Position numbers and translations under genes: made by a program. The notes under the pieces are model-generated. The model was not told the DNA's origin and made no database searches. It saw only the letters and a list, made by a program, of their open reading frames with translations. Below are positions 14,698-23,538 of a stretch of DNA of 64,000 nt, piece after piece. The DNA comes from Pontibacter sp. HSC-36F09 (GTDB lineage: Bacteria > Bacteroidota > Bacteroidia > Cytophagales > Hymenobacteraceae), in contig NZ_JALKAA010000002.1 of the NCBI RefSeq assembly GCF_024171605.1, positions 620,001-684,000 of the forward strand. Reading direction: 5' to 3'. Positions within the stretch are counted from its first letter, which is position 1, and the number at the start of each line of letters is the position of its first letter.

Positions 14698-16779
14698 CTA
14701 ATAACTTCCATTGTACTTCCGCACAAACCACTCGCCGCATACCAGCGCCAGAATCACGAAAAACAACCATTTTAGGTCTACCAGGTCGTTGAGCGACTCA
14801 GAACTGTAGATCAGATCCTTGTGCTCGGCCTGCAGAATATCTTGTTCCAATTGTTGCAGTTGGGCAGGGTAATAAAGCTTTGAGCCGGTATTGGTACCGA
14901 GCTGGTACAGCAGGTTGTGATCGGCCACAGCATGTAAGGCTTCCAGTTGCCGCTCTTCTACCACAAACTCGCCTTTGTCCTGCTGCAAAGAACCGTTGAT
15001 GCGGGCCGTAGCCGTGTAGGTATAACGGCCACCCGGCAAGGTGCCAATGTTCACACCCGACTGGTTCTCGCCATTGGCAAAATCAAATGACTTTTCGGCT
15101 CCTTCTGTGTCCTGTATTTTGAGGGTGATATTCTGTCCGTAGATCGGTTCCAGGGCTTCGTTGTAGGCCTCGGCTGCGAAGCGGATTTCGTCGGAACTGC
15201 TGTATTCGTTCAGTTGCGGGTATACGTTCAGGCGCTTTTTGTTGCGGGGAGCCGTAAGCAGTTGCACCAGGTTGGTGATCAGCTTGTCGTACACGGCGGC
15301 ATTTTCGTGGGTGGCCGTTTCCGTAAGTCGCCATTGCCAGGTGCCGGATGCCAGCAGAGCGGCGTTGCGTTTGTCGCCCACGGTCTGCACGGTGAGCAGC
15401 GGTTTGGTGGTACGCACGCGCCCCACTTGCTGGTACAGCACCGTTTCAGTGTTGGGCGTGAGTTGGTAATCGCCATAAGGTACCGTGGCCGGTGGATATT
15501 GCTGCAGACGCTCTGTGGCTTCCTCGGCTACTTTAAAAGTGCTGAAGTTTGGGTTGAATACACTGGTTACTTCGTCGGACTGCCCGGGTGTGTTGATGCG
15601 GATGCCCACGTTAAGGCGGTTGAAATTACCGATGTCGCTTTGCGGACCGATGATGTACAAGGCTGGCAAATTCTTTTGGCGCACCAGACTAAGCGCTGCC
15701 TCGCCGCCGGCTGTGCGGCCCGGCAACTGGTGTAGCACGGCCACATCGTAGTCCTGCTGCTTAAGTGTAGTCAGGCCAGGTATAAATAGTTCGGTTTCAT
15801 AGTTCTCGTTCGATTCAATGGCGGCACGCAGTGCCTTGATGTCGGGATGGGGAGACGCGGCGGCCACGAGTACTTTTATCTTGCCTTTCACCACATCGAT
15901 GTACGCGCTCCGGGAGTTGTTGAGATCCGTAAACTCGCCCTGCTGCGGCAGCACTTCCACCTCGTAGTGGCGCTTGCCCAGACCACTGGCCATCACCTGA
16001 AAAGGCACTTGCTGCAGCGGCTGACCGGCTTTGAGGGTAACGGTTTTGCGCTCGATCACCTTCTTGTTCTCCTTCAGCTGCACCGTTACGGACCTGCCAT
16101 CAAAGCCCTGCTGCTGTAGTTCGGCCTCCAATGGAAAACGGTTACCACTGTAGTTTACCTTGTTGTAGCGCAGCGAAGCCATCACGATGTCTCTCTTCGG
16201 CACGGTATCGCCCATGGCTACAGGGTATATGGTATAGTTGAAATTCGCGTAAGTGGGGGAGGTGCCCTGGTTCACGATGCCATCCGAAAGCAGGACGACA
16301 CCGGCCAGGTTCTGCTGCTCAAAATCAAGCTGCACCTTGTGGAGCAACTCGCTCAGATTGGTAGTCTCCGATTCGTACTGCAATTCACTTAAATTTTGGG
16401 GAGCCTCCGCTTCACCTAAAACACGTACCTCGGTCTGTATACCCTGCTCCTGCAGTTTGTTGCGCAGGTTCTGCAACCCCTGCTGCACCTGACGGAGCTG
16501 CACCGAGTCGGAAAACAGCGCCACGGACTGCGAATTATCCACTGCAAACACAATGGTAGGCGACTGCGTGCTGCTGGTGACATAGCGCACCATCGGACCA
16601 AGCAGCAGGAAACACAGAAAACTCACCACCATGAAGCGAACCGCCGCCAGGGTATAGTTTATATATGCGGACCAGGGTGTACGCTTGCTATAGAGCAGCC
16701 AGGCGTAAAGCGCCCCAACAGCCAGGCAGGCCACAATCAGCCAGGGCGAATAAGTCGTTATGAGGCGGAAGGAATCCAA
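14698..16779 (-). CDS. VWA-domain membrane protein
   Basis: 693 residues. Two TM helices at the N-terminus (about 12-30 and 44-62) are followed by a von Willebrand A-like domain with a MIDAS-type motif DNSQS at 81-85 and VVLLSDGIVNQG further on. A long extracytoplasmic beta-rich region follows, and a C-terminal TM helix (LKWLFFVILALVCGEWFVRKY) anchors the other end. This layout matches Bacteroidota VWA membrane proteins of unknown role, distantly like Bat/aerotolerance proteins. It is a single gene, separated from fabG by a strong terminator. Confidence 0.8.
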   Translation of the reverse strand: MDSFRLITTYSPWLIVACLAVGALYAWLLYSKRTPWSAYINYTLAAVRFMVVSFLCFLLLGPMVRYVTSSTQSPTIVFAVDNSQSVALFSDSVQLRQVQQGLQNLRNKLQEQGIQTEVRVLGEAEAPQNLSELQYESETTNLSELLHKVQLDFEQQNLAGVVLLSDGIVNQGTSPTYANFNYTIYPVAMGDTVPKRDIVMASLRYNKVNYSGNRFPLEAELQQQGFDGRSVTVQLKENKKVIERKTVTLKAGQPLQQVPFQVMASGLGKRHYEVEVLPQQGEFTDLNNSRSAYIDVVKGKIKVLVAAASPHPDIKALRAAIESNENYETELFIPGLTTLKQQDYDVAVLHQLPGRTAGGEAALSLVRQKNLPALYIIGPQSDIGNFNRLNVGIRINTPGQSDEVTSVFNPNFSTFKVAEEATERLQQYPPATVPYGDYQLTPNTETVLYQQVGRVRTTKPLLTVQTVGDKRNAALLASGTWQWRLTETATHENAAVYDKLITNLVQLLTAPRNKKRLNVYPQLNEYSSSDEIRFAAEAYNEALEPIYGQNITLKIQDTEGAEKSFDFANGENQSGVNIGTLPGGRYTYTATARINGSLQQDKGEFVVEERQLEALHAVADHNLLYQLGTNTGSKLYYPAQLQQLEQDILQAEHKDLIYSSESLNDLVDLKWLFFVILALVCGEWFVRKYNGSY

Positions 16780-16849
16780 AGAAGTTTAAGTGTTAGAGAG
16801 TTTAAGAAGTTGTTCTTCTAAAGAATCGAAAAATCTAAGGATTAAAGAT

Positions 16850-16897
16850 AAAAGAAAAAGACCAATGCTACTAACGTAAACGCTTTAGCATTGGTCT
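16850..16897 (-). terminator. intrinsic terminator of fabG
   Basis: Perfect 12-bp arms AGACCAATGCTA (16859-16870) and TAGCATTGGTCT (16886-16897), followed on the minus strand by a T-rich tail (CTTTTTCTTTTATC). It lies 57 bp beyond the fabG stop. Confidence 0.9.
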
Positions 16898-16954
16898 AAT
16901 ATATAATTTGAAAGTCCGAGAGTTCAAAACTCTCAAACTCCTCAATTCTTAAAC

Positions 16955-17701
16955 TTAGGTCAGCATGCCGCCGTCTACCTGTAGCACCTGGCCGGAGATG
17001 TAAGACGACTGGTCAGAGGCCAGGAAGGCAACGGCGTTGGCCACGTCTTCGGGCGTGCCGCCACGCTTCAGCGGAATGGCCTTTCTCCACTCGTCAACCA
17101 CTTTCTGGTCAAGCTCGCCTGTCATTTCAGTTTCGATGAAGCCCGGGGCCACCGCGTTGCAACGGATGTTGCGTGAGCCCAGTTCCAAAGCCACAGACTT
17201 CGTGAAGCCGATGATGCCTGCCTTAGAAGCGGAGTAGTTGGCTTGTCCGGCGTTGCCCTTTATACCTACCACCGAAGTGATGTTGATGATCGAGCCGTTT
17301 TTGGCGCGCATCATGTGCTTAGTGGCACCTTTCGTTAAAGCAAACACAGATTTCAGGTTGGTATTGATCACCGCATCCCACTGCTCTTCGGTCATGCGCA
17401 TCAGCAGACCGTCACGCGTGATGCCGGCGTTGTTCACCAGGATGTCGATCTTGCCAAACTCCGCTACTACATCCTCGATCAGCTTCTCAGCCTGCGCCAT
17501 GTCAGAGGCGTCGGAGCGAAAACCTTTGGCTTTGCCGCCGTTGGCAGTCAGTTCCTGCTCCAGGGCTTGGCCTTTTTCAACGCTTGAGAGGTAGGTGAAT
17601 GCTACCTGGGCGCCCATCTCTACCAACTTCTCGGCGATGGCGCGGCCTATACCTTTTGATGCCCCGGTTACGAGGGCTACTTTTCCTTCTAGTGCTTTCA
17701 T
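16955..17701 (-). CDS. fabG: 3-oxoacyl-[ACP] reductase FabG
   Basis: 248 residues from the ATG at 17701; a TTG nine bases upstream is less likely. Short-chain dehydrogenase: TGASKGIG (13-19) binds the nicotinamide cofactor, and NNAG is at about 90. The catalytic tetrad is N115, S143, Y156 (in NYSASK) and K160. The ending YISGQVLQVDGGML is typical of FabG, the NADPH-dependent beta-ketoacyl-ACP reductase of fatty-acid elongation. It stands alone here, not in a fab cluster. Length matches E. coli FabG (244). Confidence 0.93.
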   Translation of the reverse strand: MKALEGKVALVTGASKGIGRAIAEKLVEMGAQVAFTYLSSVEKGQALEQELTANGGKAKGFRSDASDMAQAEKLIEDVVAEFGKIDILVNNAGITRDGLLMRMTEEQWDAVINTNLKSVFALTKGATKHMMRAKNGSIINITSVVGIKGNAGQANYSASKAGIIGFTKSVALELGSRNIRCNAVAPGFIETEMTGELDQKVVDEWRKAIPLKRGGTPEDVANAVAFLASDQSSYISGQVLQVDGGMLT

Positions 17702-17707
17702 AGGGGC

Positions 17708-17715
17708 CAAAGTTA
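17708..17715 (-). promoter_or_regulatory. candidate -7 box of fabG, very close to the start codon
   Basis: The minus strand reads TAACTTTG, an exact TAnnTTTG match, and ends only 6 bases before the ATG at 17701. If used, transcription would begin at or next to the start codon, giving a leaderless or nearly leaderless mRNA. No good -33 TTTG is seen. Confidence 0.4.
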
Positions 17716-17978
17716 TAAAAGATTTTTTTATTCAGAAGGGCCGCCGCATTCTCCAGTTTTAGATGGCTACAATTTTCTGATTTTTAGTTGGTTAAGGTGA
17801 TGTGAACGAGCAAAAGTGCAATCGGGGTAATGCGTGTTAAGCCACTTTGATGATATAGTTTAATTCTGAATATAGGCTGCAACATATTTATAATCTGAAT
17901 ATTGTGTTCTAAAATATTTTTATTTCTATCGGTTAAACCATATTTTCGTGCCATTCTTCCAACCAAAGGTACCTTGTA

Positions 17979-19313
17979 ATGTTCAAACGTAGTGTCGGAC
18001 TAGCCATCCTGATCGCGGTGTCGATGTTCGTGTTTATCACGGCAGCGCAAACAATCAGCTTCGAAAAATTCCATTTCTCAGAAGATAAAATAGTAACTGA
18101 ACCGGAGCCCGAACCAGCCGTTGTGGTCAAAAAACCTGCCCCGATCATCTTCGGCATCCCCACCGACACACTCGAAATAGTAGAAGGCACCGTGGAAAGA
18201 GGGGAGAACCTCTCGCAGATCCTTGCCAGCTTCAACATCTCGCCGGTCACCATCGACCAACTGGCCCGCAAATCAAAAAAGATATTCGATGTGCGCCGCA
18301 TCAACGCCAGGCGCAACTACATTATTCTGCATGCCCAGGACTCTGCACAAACGGCCCGCTACTTTATCTATGAACCAAACGAGGTGGAATATGTGATCTA
18401 TGACCTGAACGGGGAACTGGACGTCCGCCTTGAGAAGCGCGAAGTGGAAGTGGTGGAGCGTGCCATAGCCGGTTTTATTGAAAGCTCCCTGTTCGAATCT
18501 ATTCTGGCTGCCGGTGGCTCGCCGCAGTTGGTCAACCACTTTGCCGATATCTACGCCTGGCGCCTCAACCTGAGCCGTCTGCAGCCCGGCGACCATTTCA
18601 AGTTGATCTATGATGAAAGGCAGGTGAACGGTAATGTGATCGGTTTCGGGAAGATCAAGGCTGCTTATTTTGAGCACGAAGGCAAACCACTGTATGCCAT
18701 TGCGTTTGACCAGGAAGGCAAGAAAGCCGGCTACTACGACCAGGACGGAAAAAGCCTGAAAAAAGCCTTCTTGAGAGAGCCATTGGAGTACAGTCGCATT
18801 AGCTCCCGCTTTACTAAGAATCGTTTCCATCCAGTGCAGAAGCGCTACAAGCCACACCTGGGCACCGACTTTGCCGCTCCGCGTGGCACACCGATCCGGA
18901 CGGTGGGAGATGGCGTGGTACTGGAAGCGTCCTATACCCGGGGCAATGGCTACTATGTAAAGATCAAGCACAACAAGACCTATACCACCCAGTACCTGCA
19001 TATGTCCAAATTTGCCAAAGGCATCAGACGTGGCTCCCGCGTTAGCCAGGGCCAGACCATCGGCTACGTAGGCAGCACCGGCCTGGCGACAGGCCCGCAC
19101 CTGTGCTACCGCTTCTGGAAAAACGGCCGACAAGTGGACGCCCTGAAAGTGAAGCTGCCGTCCGCCCACCCGATCGAAAAGAAGTACAGAGAGGCTTTTG
19201 AAGAGTTGAAGTCTGAACTGGAGGGCAAACTAATGGCGATTGAGCCCAAAGGCTTGCAGCAGGAACTGCTGGCTACGGAGCAACAGAAGAATTTTAATGA
19301 AGAAGAGGTATAA
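17979..19313 (+). CDS. M23 family peptidoglycan endopeptidase (MepM-like), membrane-anchored
   Basis: 444 residues. One N-terminal TM helix or uncleaved signal (9-25), an acidic/Pro linker, then a LysM/OapA-like region (about 65-110) with EGTVERGENLSQILASF. The C-terminal M23 domain (about 285-390) has HLGTD (H293, D297), YLHMS (H341) and TGPHLCYRFW (H374, C376). In most M23 enzymes the last motif is HxH and its second His binds zinc; here it is Cys. The enzyme should cut peptidoglycan cross-bridges in the periplasm during wall growth. It is monocistronic with its own terminator. Confidence 0.88.
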   Translation: MFKRSVGLAILIAVSMFVFITAAQTISFEKFHFSEDKIVTEPEPEPAVVVKKPAPIIFGIPTDTLEIVEGTVERGENLSQILASFNISPVTIDQLARKSKKIFDVRRINARRNYIILHAQDSAQTARYFIYEPNEVEYVIYDLNGELDVRLEKREVEVVERAIAGFIESSLFESILAAGGSPQLVNHFADIYAWRLNLSRLQPGDHFKLIYDERQVNGNVIGFGKIKAAYFEHEGKPLYAIAFDQEGKKAGYYDQDGKSLKKAFLREPLEYSRISSRFTKNRFHPVQKRYKPHLGTDFAAPRGTPIRTVGDGVVLEASYTRGNGYYVKIKHNKTYTTQYLHMSKFAKGIRRGSRVSQGQTIGYVGSTGLATGPHLCYRFWKNGRQVDALKVKLPSAHPIEKKYREAFEELKSELEGKLMAIEPKGLQQELLATEQQKNFNEEEV

Positions 19314-19332
19314 CGTTTATTATAAGTGAAAC

Positions 19333-19364
19333 AAAAAAGGGGCGCTGCAAAGCGTCCCTTTTTT
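19333..19364 (+). terminator. intrinsic terminator of the M23 peptidase gene
   Basis: Arms AAAAAAGGGGCGCT and AGCGTCCCTTTTTT (one mismatch) around GCAA, 19 bp after the stop, followed by TGTTTTG. Confidence 0.9.
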
Positions 19365-19414
19365 GTTTTGTGCCGATGAGGGTTCGTGGCTATACCTGTA
19401 CTTGGATTCCTTTT

Positions 19415-19513
19415 GTCATATCGAAAGAATTGAGAGATCTGGAGCACTTAAAATCTGGACAATAATTCAGATTTCTCCTGAAACGAGGGCCCCTACCCCC
19501 AAGTCGAAATGAC
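19415..19513. repeat. REP-like inverted repeat carrying a 17-bp insert
   Basis: Outer arms GTCATATCGA (19415-19424) and TCGAAATGAC (19504-19513) are imperfect inverted repeats, with inner segments AGAGATCT and AGATTTCT. The pattern resembles dispersed GTCATTTCGA-type intergenic repeats of Cytophagales. The exact sequence GAGGGCCCCTACCCCCA sits at 19485-19501 within it and looks foreign to the repeat. Confidence 0.55.
19485..19501 (+). mobile_element. 17-bp GAGGGCCCCTACCCCCA element, copy C
   Basis: Third exact copy, inside a different, REP-like inverted repeat, next to its right arm GTCGAAATGAC. Confidence 0.4.
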
Positions 19514-19574
19514 ATTAAAAGCTTTAGATAACTATAATGGACAACGCCTTCTGCTCCTCTCCTAAAAAGACACT

Positions 19575-20243
19575 TTACTTAGTCGGATTTGTGGCAGCGG
19601 TAGAATTCTGATTGCAAAACTGTTTCAGATACTGAGCAGCTTCTTTTAAACCGAGTTTTTCAGCTTTTACCCAGTCTTCGCAGGCACCGCTTATGTCCCC
19701 GCTGGTATACCTGGGCGCTCCCCGGTTATAGTAGGCCTCGGCGTAGTTGGGCTGCAGCGTGATGGCGCGGCCGTAGTCGATGATGGCGCTGCGGTAGTCT
19801 TTAAGGGCGAAGCGCACCAGGCCACGGTTGTTGTATGTGCGAGCCTGCAGCTGATCGATCGAAACGGCTGTGTTGAAATCAATGAGTGCACCCTTGTAGT
19901 CCTGTAGGTTATACTTCGAAAGGCCACGGCTTACCCACGCTTCCACGTGTTTAGGATCCAGTGCCAGGGCTTTGTCAAAGTCAGCAATGGCACCGCGGTA
20001 GTCAAGTATGCGGTCGCGGGCGATGCCGCGGTTCGTCATCGTGACGATGTGCTCGGGCTCCTGCTTCAGCACTTCGCTGTACTCCTTTATGGCCTCGGTA
20101 TATTTGCCAGACTTAAATTTCTGGTTGCCAGCATTGAAATGCTGCAGCGCCGTTTTCTTGGGGGCAGGCTGCGTTGCGGCCTTCTGTGAAAAAGCCGGTA
20201 GCGCAAGAAGTACAGGTATGATCAGAAGTAAAATTGTTTTCAT
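19575..20243 (-). CDS. secreted tetratricopeptide-repeat protein
   Basis: 222 residues. Signal peptide MKTILLLIIPVLLALPAFSQ. About five TPR units follow: ALQHFNAGNQKFKSGKYTEAIKEY, VTMTNRGIARDRILDYRGAIADFDKAL, VEAWVSRGLSKYNLQDYKGALIDF, ARTYNNRGLVRFALKDYRSAIIDYG and AEAYYNRGAPRYTSGDISGACEDW. It should fold into a superhelical protein-binding scaffold in the periplasm; the partner is unknown. Single gene on the minus strand between a repeat-bearing gap and the lpd promoter region. Confidence 0.82.
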   Translation of the reverse strand: MKTILLLIIPVLLALPAFSQKAATQPAPKKTALQHFNAGNQKFKSGKYTEAIKEYSEVLKQEPEHIVTMTNRGIARDRILDYRGAIADFDKALALDPKHVEAWVSRGLSKYNLQDYKGALIDFNTAVSIDQLQARTYNNRGLVRFALKDYRSAIIDYGRAITLQPNYAEAYYNRGAPRYTSGDISGACEDWVKAEKLGLKEAAQYLKQFCNQNSTAATNPTK

Positions 20244-20400
20244 GCAGTAGGGGTTACCTCATGTTATAGCGCGCAAAATACAATAGTTCAGTGCAATACC
20301 GAACAGCGATGCTGTTTTTTGTAGCAATTCTTGGTAATACCTGCGTGCTGCCTTTTTATAGTGCTATGTTTAACTCAGATCACACTGTTGCAGAACTGGT

Positions 20401-20431
20401 TTTGTGATGTTGGGATTATCGTTTAATTTTG
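20401..20431 (+). promoter_or_regulatory. promoter of lpd, Bacteroidota sigma type
   Basis: TTTG at 20401-20404, a 19-bp spacer, then TAATTTTG at 20424-20431, an exact match to the TTTG-N19-TAnnTTTG consensus. The leader to the ATG at 20456 is short (24 bp after the box). Confidence 0.7.
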
Positions 20432-20455
20432 CTCAGCATTTAAAAAAGAGAAACT

Positions 20456-21850
20456 ATGGCATCAAAATACGATTTGGTAGTGTTGGGTAGCGGCCCGGGC
20501 GGTTATGTAGCGGCTATCCGCGCGTCGCAACTGGGTTTGAAAGTAGGTGTGATCGAGCGTGAGTCGCTGGGCGGCATCTGTTTGAACTGGGGCTGTATCC
20601 CAACCAAAGCATTGCTTAAGAGCGCAAACGTTTTCGAATACATCAACCATGCGGCTGACTACGGCATTACGATCGGAGAAGCCTCTGTAGACTTCAACGC
20701 GGTGATCAAGCGTAGCCGCGGTGTGGCCGACGGCATGAGCAAAGGCATTCAGTTCCTGTTCCGCAAAAACAAGATCGACGCCATCATGGGTACCGGCAAA
20801 GTAGTAGCCAAAGGCAAAATTGAGGTGACCGATGCAGACGGTAAAAAAGACACCGTAGAGGCAGACCACATCATCCTGGCAACAGGTGCCCGTTCCCGCG
20901 AGCTGCCTAACCTACCAATCGACGGCAAAAAGATCATCGGCTACCGTCAGGCCATGAATCTTGACAAAATGCCAGAGAGCATGGTCGTAGTAGGTTCCGG
21001 CGCCATTGGCGTGGAGTTCGCTTACTTCTACAACGCCATGGGCACGAAAGTGACCATCGTGGAGTACCTGCCGAACATTGTGCCGGTAGAGGACGAAGAA
21101 GTATCGCGTCAGCTGTCGAAGTCTTTCCGCAAATCAGGCATCAACATCATGACCGATTCCTCAGTGGAGTCAGTAGATACCAGCGGCGACCTTTGCAAAG
21201 TGAAAGTGAAAACGGCGAAAGGTGAAGAAACACTGGAAGCGGAAGTAGTGCTTTCGGCGGTAGGTATACAGACCAACCTCGAGAACATCGGTATCGAGGA
21301 GCTGGGTATAAAAGTAGACAAAGGCCGCGTGATCGTGGACGAGTACTACAAAACCAACGTGGACGGTATCTATGCGATCGGTGACATCGTGCCAGGCCCA
21401 GCGCTGGCGCACGTAGCATCTGCCGAGGGTATCATCTGCGTGGAGGCCATCACTGGTCACGATCCGGAGCCGTTGAACTATGGTAACATCCCGGGATGTA
21501 CGTACTGCTCTCCTGAGATCGCTTCGGTTGGTCTGACAGAGAAAGCTGCTCGCGAGCAAGGTTTGGAGATCAAAGTAGGCAAGTTCCCATTCTCAGCTTC
21601 CGGCAAGGCAAGCGCCGCCGGTGCCAAAGACGGTTTCGTAAAATTGATCTTCGATGCGAAATATGGTGAGTTCCTGGGCGCGCACATGATCGGCGCCAAC
21701 GTAACGGAGATGATTGCCGAGATAGTGGTTGCCCGCAAACTGGAAACTACTGGTCACGAGATCATTAAGTCGGTGCACCCGCACCCAACCATGAGCGAAG
21801 CCATCATGGAAGCCGCCGCAGCTGCTTACGACGAAGTGATTCACCTATAA
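20456..21850 (+). CDS. lpdA: dihydrolipoyl dehydrogenase (E3)
   Basis: 464 residues, the usual length. FAD-binding motif GSGPGGYVAA at 11-20, redox-active disulfide GICLNWGCIP (C42 and C47), NAD-binding motif VVGSGAIGVEF, second FAD motif YAIGDIVPGPALAHVA, and the catalytic His-Glu pair in HPHPTMSE near the end. It is the E3 component that reoxidises dihydrolipoamide in pyruvate, 2-oxoglutarate and branched-chain dehydrogenase complexes or glycine cleavage. No E1 or E2 gene is adjacent, so it probably serves several complexes. Strong promoter and terminator mark it as a single-gene unit. Confidence 0.96.
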   Translation: MASKYDLVVLGSGPGGYVAAIRASQLGLKVGVIERESLGGICLNWGCIPTKALLKSANVFEYINHAADYGITIGEASVDFNAVIKRSRGVADGMSKGIQFLFRKNKIDAIMGTGKVVAKGKIEVTDADGKKDTVEADHIILATGARSRELPNLPIDGKKIIGYRQAMNLDKMPESMVVVGSGAIGVEFAYFYNAMGTKVTIVEYLPNIVPVEDEEVSRQLSKSFRKSGINIMTDSSVESVDTSGDLCKVKVKTAKGEETLEAEVVLSAVGIQTNLENIGIEELGIKVDKGRVIVDEYYKTNVDGIYAIGDIVPGPALAHVASAEGIICVEAITGHDPEPLNYGNIPGCTYCSPEIASVGLTEKAAREQGLEIKVGKFPFSASGKASAAGAKDGFVKLIFDAKYGEFLGAHMIGANVTEMIAEIVVARKLETTGHEIIKSVHPHPTMSEAIMEAAAAAYDEVIHL

Positions 21851-21867
21851 TTTTTTAGGTATAGCTT

Positions 21868-21907
21868 AAAAAAGCCTGACCGGATTTATCTGGTCAGGCC
21901 TTTTTTT
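21868..21907 (+). terminator. intrinsic terminator of lpd
   Basis: GCCTGACCGGAT and ATCTGGTCAGGC form an 11-12 bp stem around TT, with A-runs before and seven Ts after. The rest of the 360-bp gap to the next gene (to 22210) holds a small CAGGT/ACCTG hairpin near 22001-22018 and no gene. Confidence 0.92.
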
Positions 21908-22210
21908 GTACTTGCTGGTCTAGCCTAGCATTTTTTTTGGCTCTATATTTGAAGTGCAGGAGCTACTATTTATGTGATTTTGACTATATTGCGAACATTG
22001 TCAGGTGTGTAAAAACCTGTCGTATCGCTCGTAATCAGGAATTGAACGCTGAAGCAAGTTGCAAAAGAGTCATGGGGTGACGCAATAGTTCTGAACTTAA
22101 TTAAGCCGAATTCTCTTTTATATTGAAACTTAGTACATCCTCAGTTCACTCTTTGTGCCTTTTTGCCCCTACGTGTGAGTTCTGATTTTTCACACAACAC
22201 CCTAAAAACT

Positions 22211-23323
22211 ATGAAGCTGCAAAGCAAAGTCAAGTTTGTCAACAAGGACAAAAGCCTGTTCTTTCCGACACTCCGCAAGCGTGTAGACGCTTATTTCGCT
22301 GAGAATAATATCCCCAAAACTGCCAACACCGCCATGATTGTAAAGAGCGTGGTGCTGTTGCTCACATACTTTCTGCCTTTTGTGGCCCTGCTTGTTTTTA
22401 CACCCGGACTGGGCGTTAGCCTGCTGCTATGGTTCCTGATGGGATTGGGCGTGGCAGGGATAGGGATGAGCGTGATGCACGACGCCAACCACGGCGCCTT
22501 TTCCAAGAGCAAGCGTGTCAACGACCTGATGGGCCATACCTTAAATTTAGTGGGTGGCTCCGCTTTTAACTGGAAACTGCAACACAACATCCTGCACCAT
22601 ACCTACACCAACGTGGTAGACCTGGACGAGGATATTCAGGACAGACTAGTGCTGCGCTTCAATCCCCACAGCAAAGTGAAGTTCTTTCATAAGCTGCAGT
22701 GGGTGTACGCGTTTGTATTCTATGGTTTGCTCACACTCTATTGGGTGGTGGCCAAGGACTTTGTGCAGTATGCGCTTTTCAAAAAGAACGGTGTCAACAA
22801 CAACACGGCAGCTGAGAACAGGAACTGGTTCATGAAACTGGTTGCCATGAAAGCGCTGTACTTCTTTACCATGTTTGGGGTGCCGACCCTTTTCTTCGGA
22901 ATTCCTTTTCTGCAAGTATTACTAGGCTTTCTGTTGATGCACTTTGTGGCCGGTATTATCCTGACGGTCGTATTCCAGTTGGCGCATACCGTAGAGGGAA
23001 CCACGCACCCGAGGCCGGACGAGACCGGTGTGATTGAGAATGACTGGGCGATACACCAGATGAACACCACCGTTAACTTTTCGCGCCACAACAAAATTCT
23101 GTCGTGGTACGTGGGAGGATTGAACTTCCAAGTGGAACATCACCTTTTTCCGCGTGTATGCCATGTGCATTACCCGGCCATCGCAGGTATTGTGAAAGAA
23201 ACGGCCGAAGAATTTGGCGTTCCCTATCTCGAGAATGAGACTTTTGGGCAGGCCGTGCGCTCCCACATTGCCACGCTGCATCGCTTTGGCCGACTGCCAA
23301 ATATGAACGAGGCCATCGGCTAA
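22211..23323 (+). CDS. membrane fatty-acid desaturase, first of a tandem pair
   Basis: 370 residues from the ATG at 22211 (MKLQSKVKF), the start that aligns with the next gene. The three histidine boxes of di-iron acyl desaturases are present: HDANHGAF, LQHNILHHTYTN and FQVEHHLFP (the QxxHH form of front-end desaturases). About four to six TM helices (for example VVLLLTYFLPFVALLVF and LLLWFLMGLGVAGIGMSVM). It should introduce a double bond into membrane acyl chains using O2 and an electron donor; no cytochrome b5 domain is fused. The following gene is a close paralogue. Confidence 0.9.
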   Translation: MKLQSKVKFVNKDKSLFFPTLRKRVDAYFAENNIPKTANTAMIVKSVVLLLTYFLPFVALLVFTPGLGVSLLLWFLMGLGVAGIGMSVMHDANHGAFSKSKRVNDLMGHTLNLVGGSAFNWKLQHNILHHTYTNVVDLDEDIQDRLVLRFNPHSKVKFFHKLQWVYAFVFYGLLTLYWVVAKDFVQYALFKKNGVNNNTAAENRNWFMKLVAMKALYFFTMFGVPTLFFGIPFLQVLLGFLLMHFVAGIILTVVFQLAHTVEGTTHPRPDETGVIENDWAIHQMNTTVNFSRHNKILSWYVGGLNFQVEHHLFPRVCHVHYPAIAGIVKETAEEFGVPYLENETFGQAVRSHIATLHRFGRLPNMNEAIG

Positions 23324-23538
23324 CAAAATCAAATTACCCGCACCTGCTTATACTCCCACATTTCTACTCTATATTTGTAGCCGCTTTTGCATATCTGACT
23401 GGCAAAATTGATTTGGTCAGCGCTTGCATACAGCAGAAAATCACAAGTTAGAGCGGCAAAGACAAACACATAACCGACTGATTCGTAGGATATACCTCCC
23501 TCGGGTGAGTTTTGAATAAAGATTATCAAGTAGATTAA

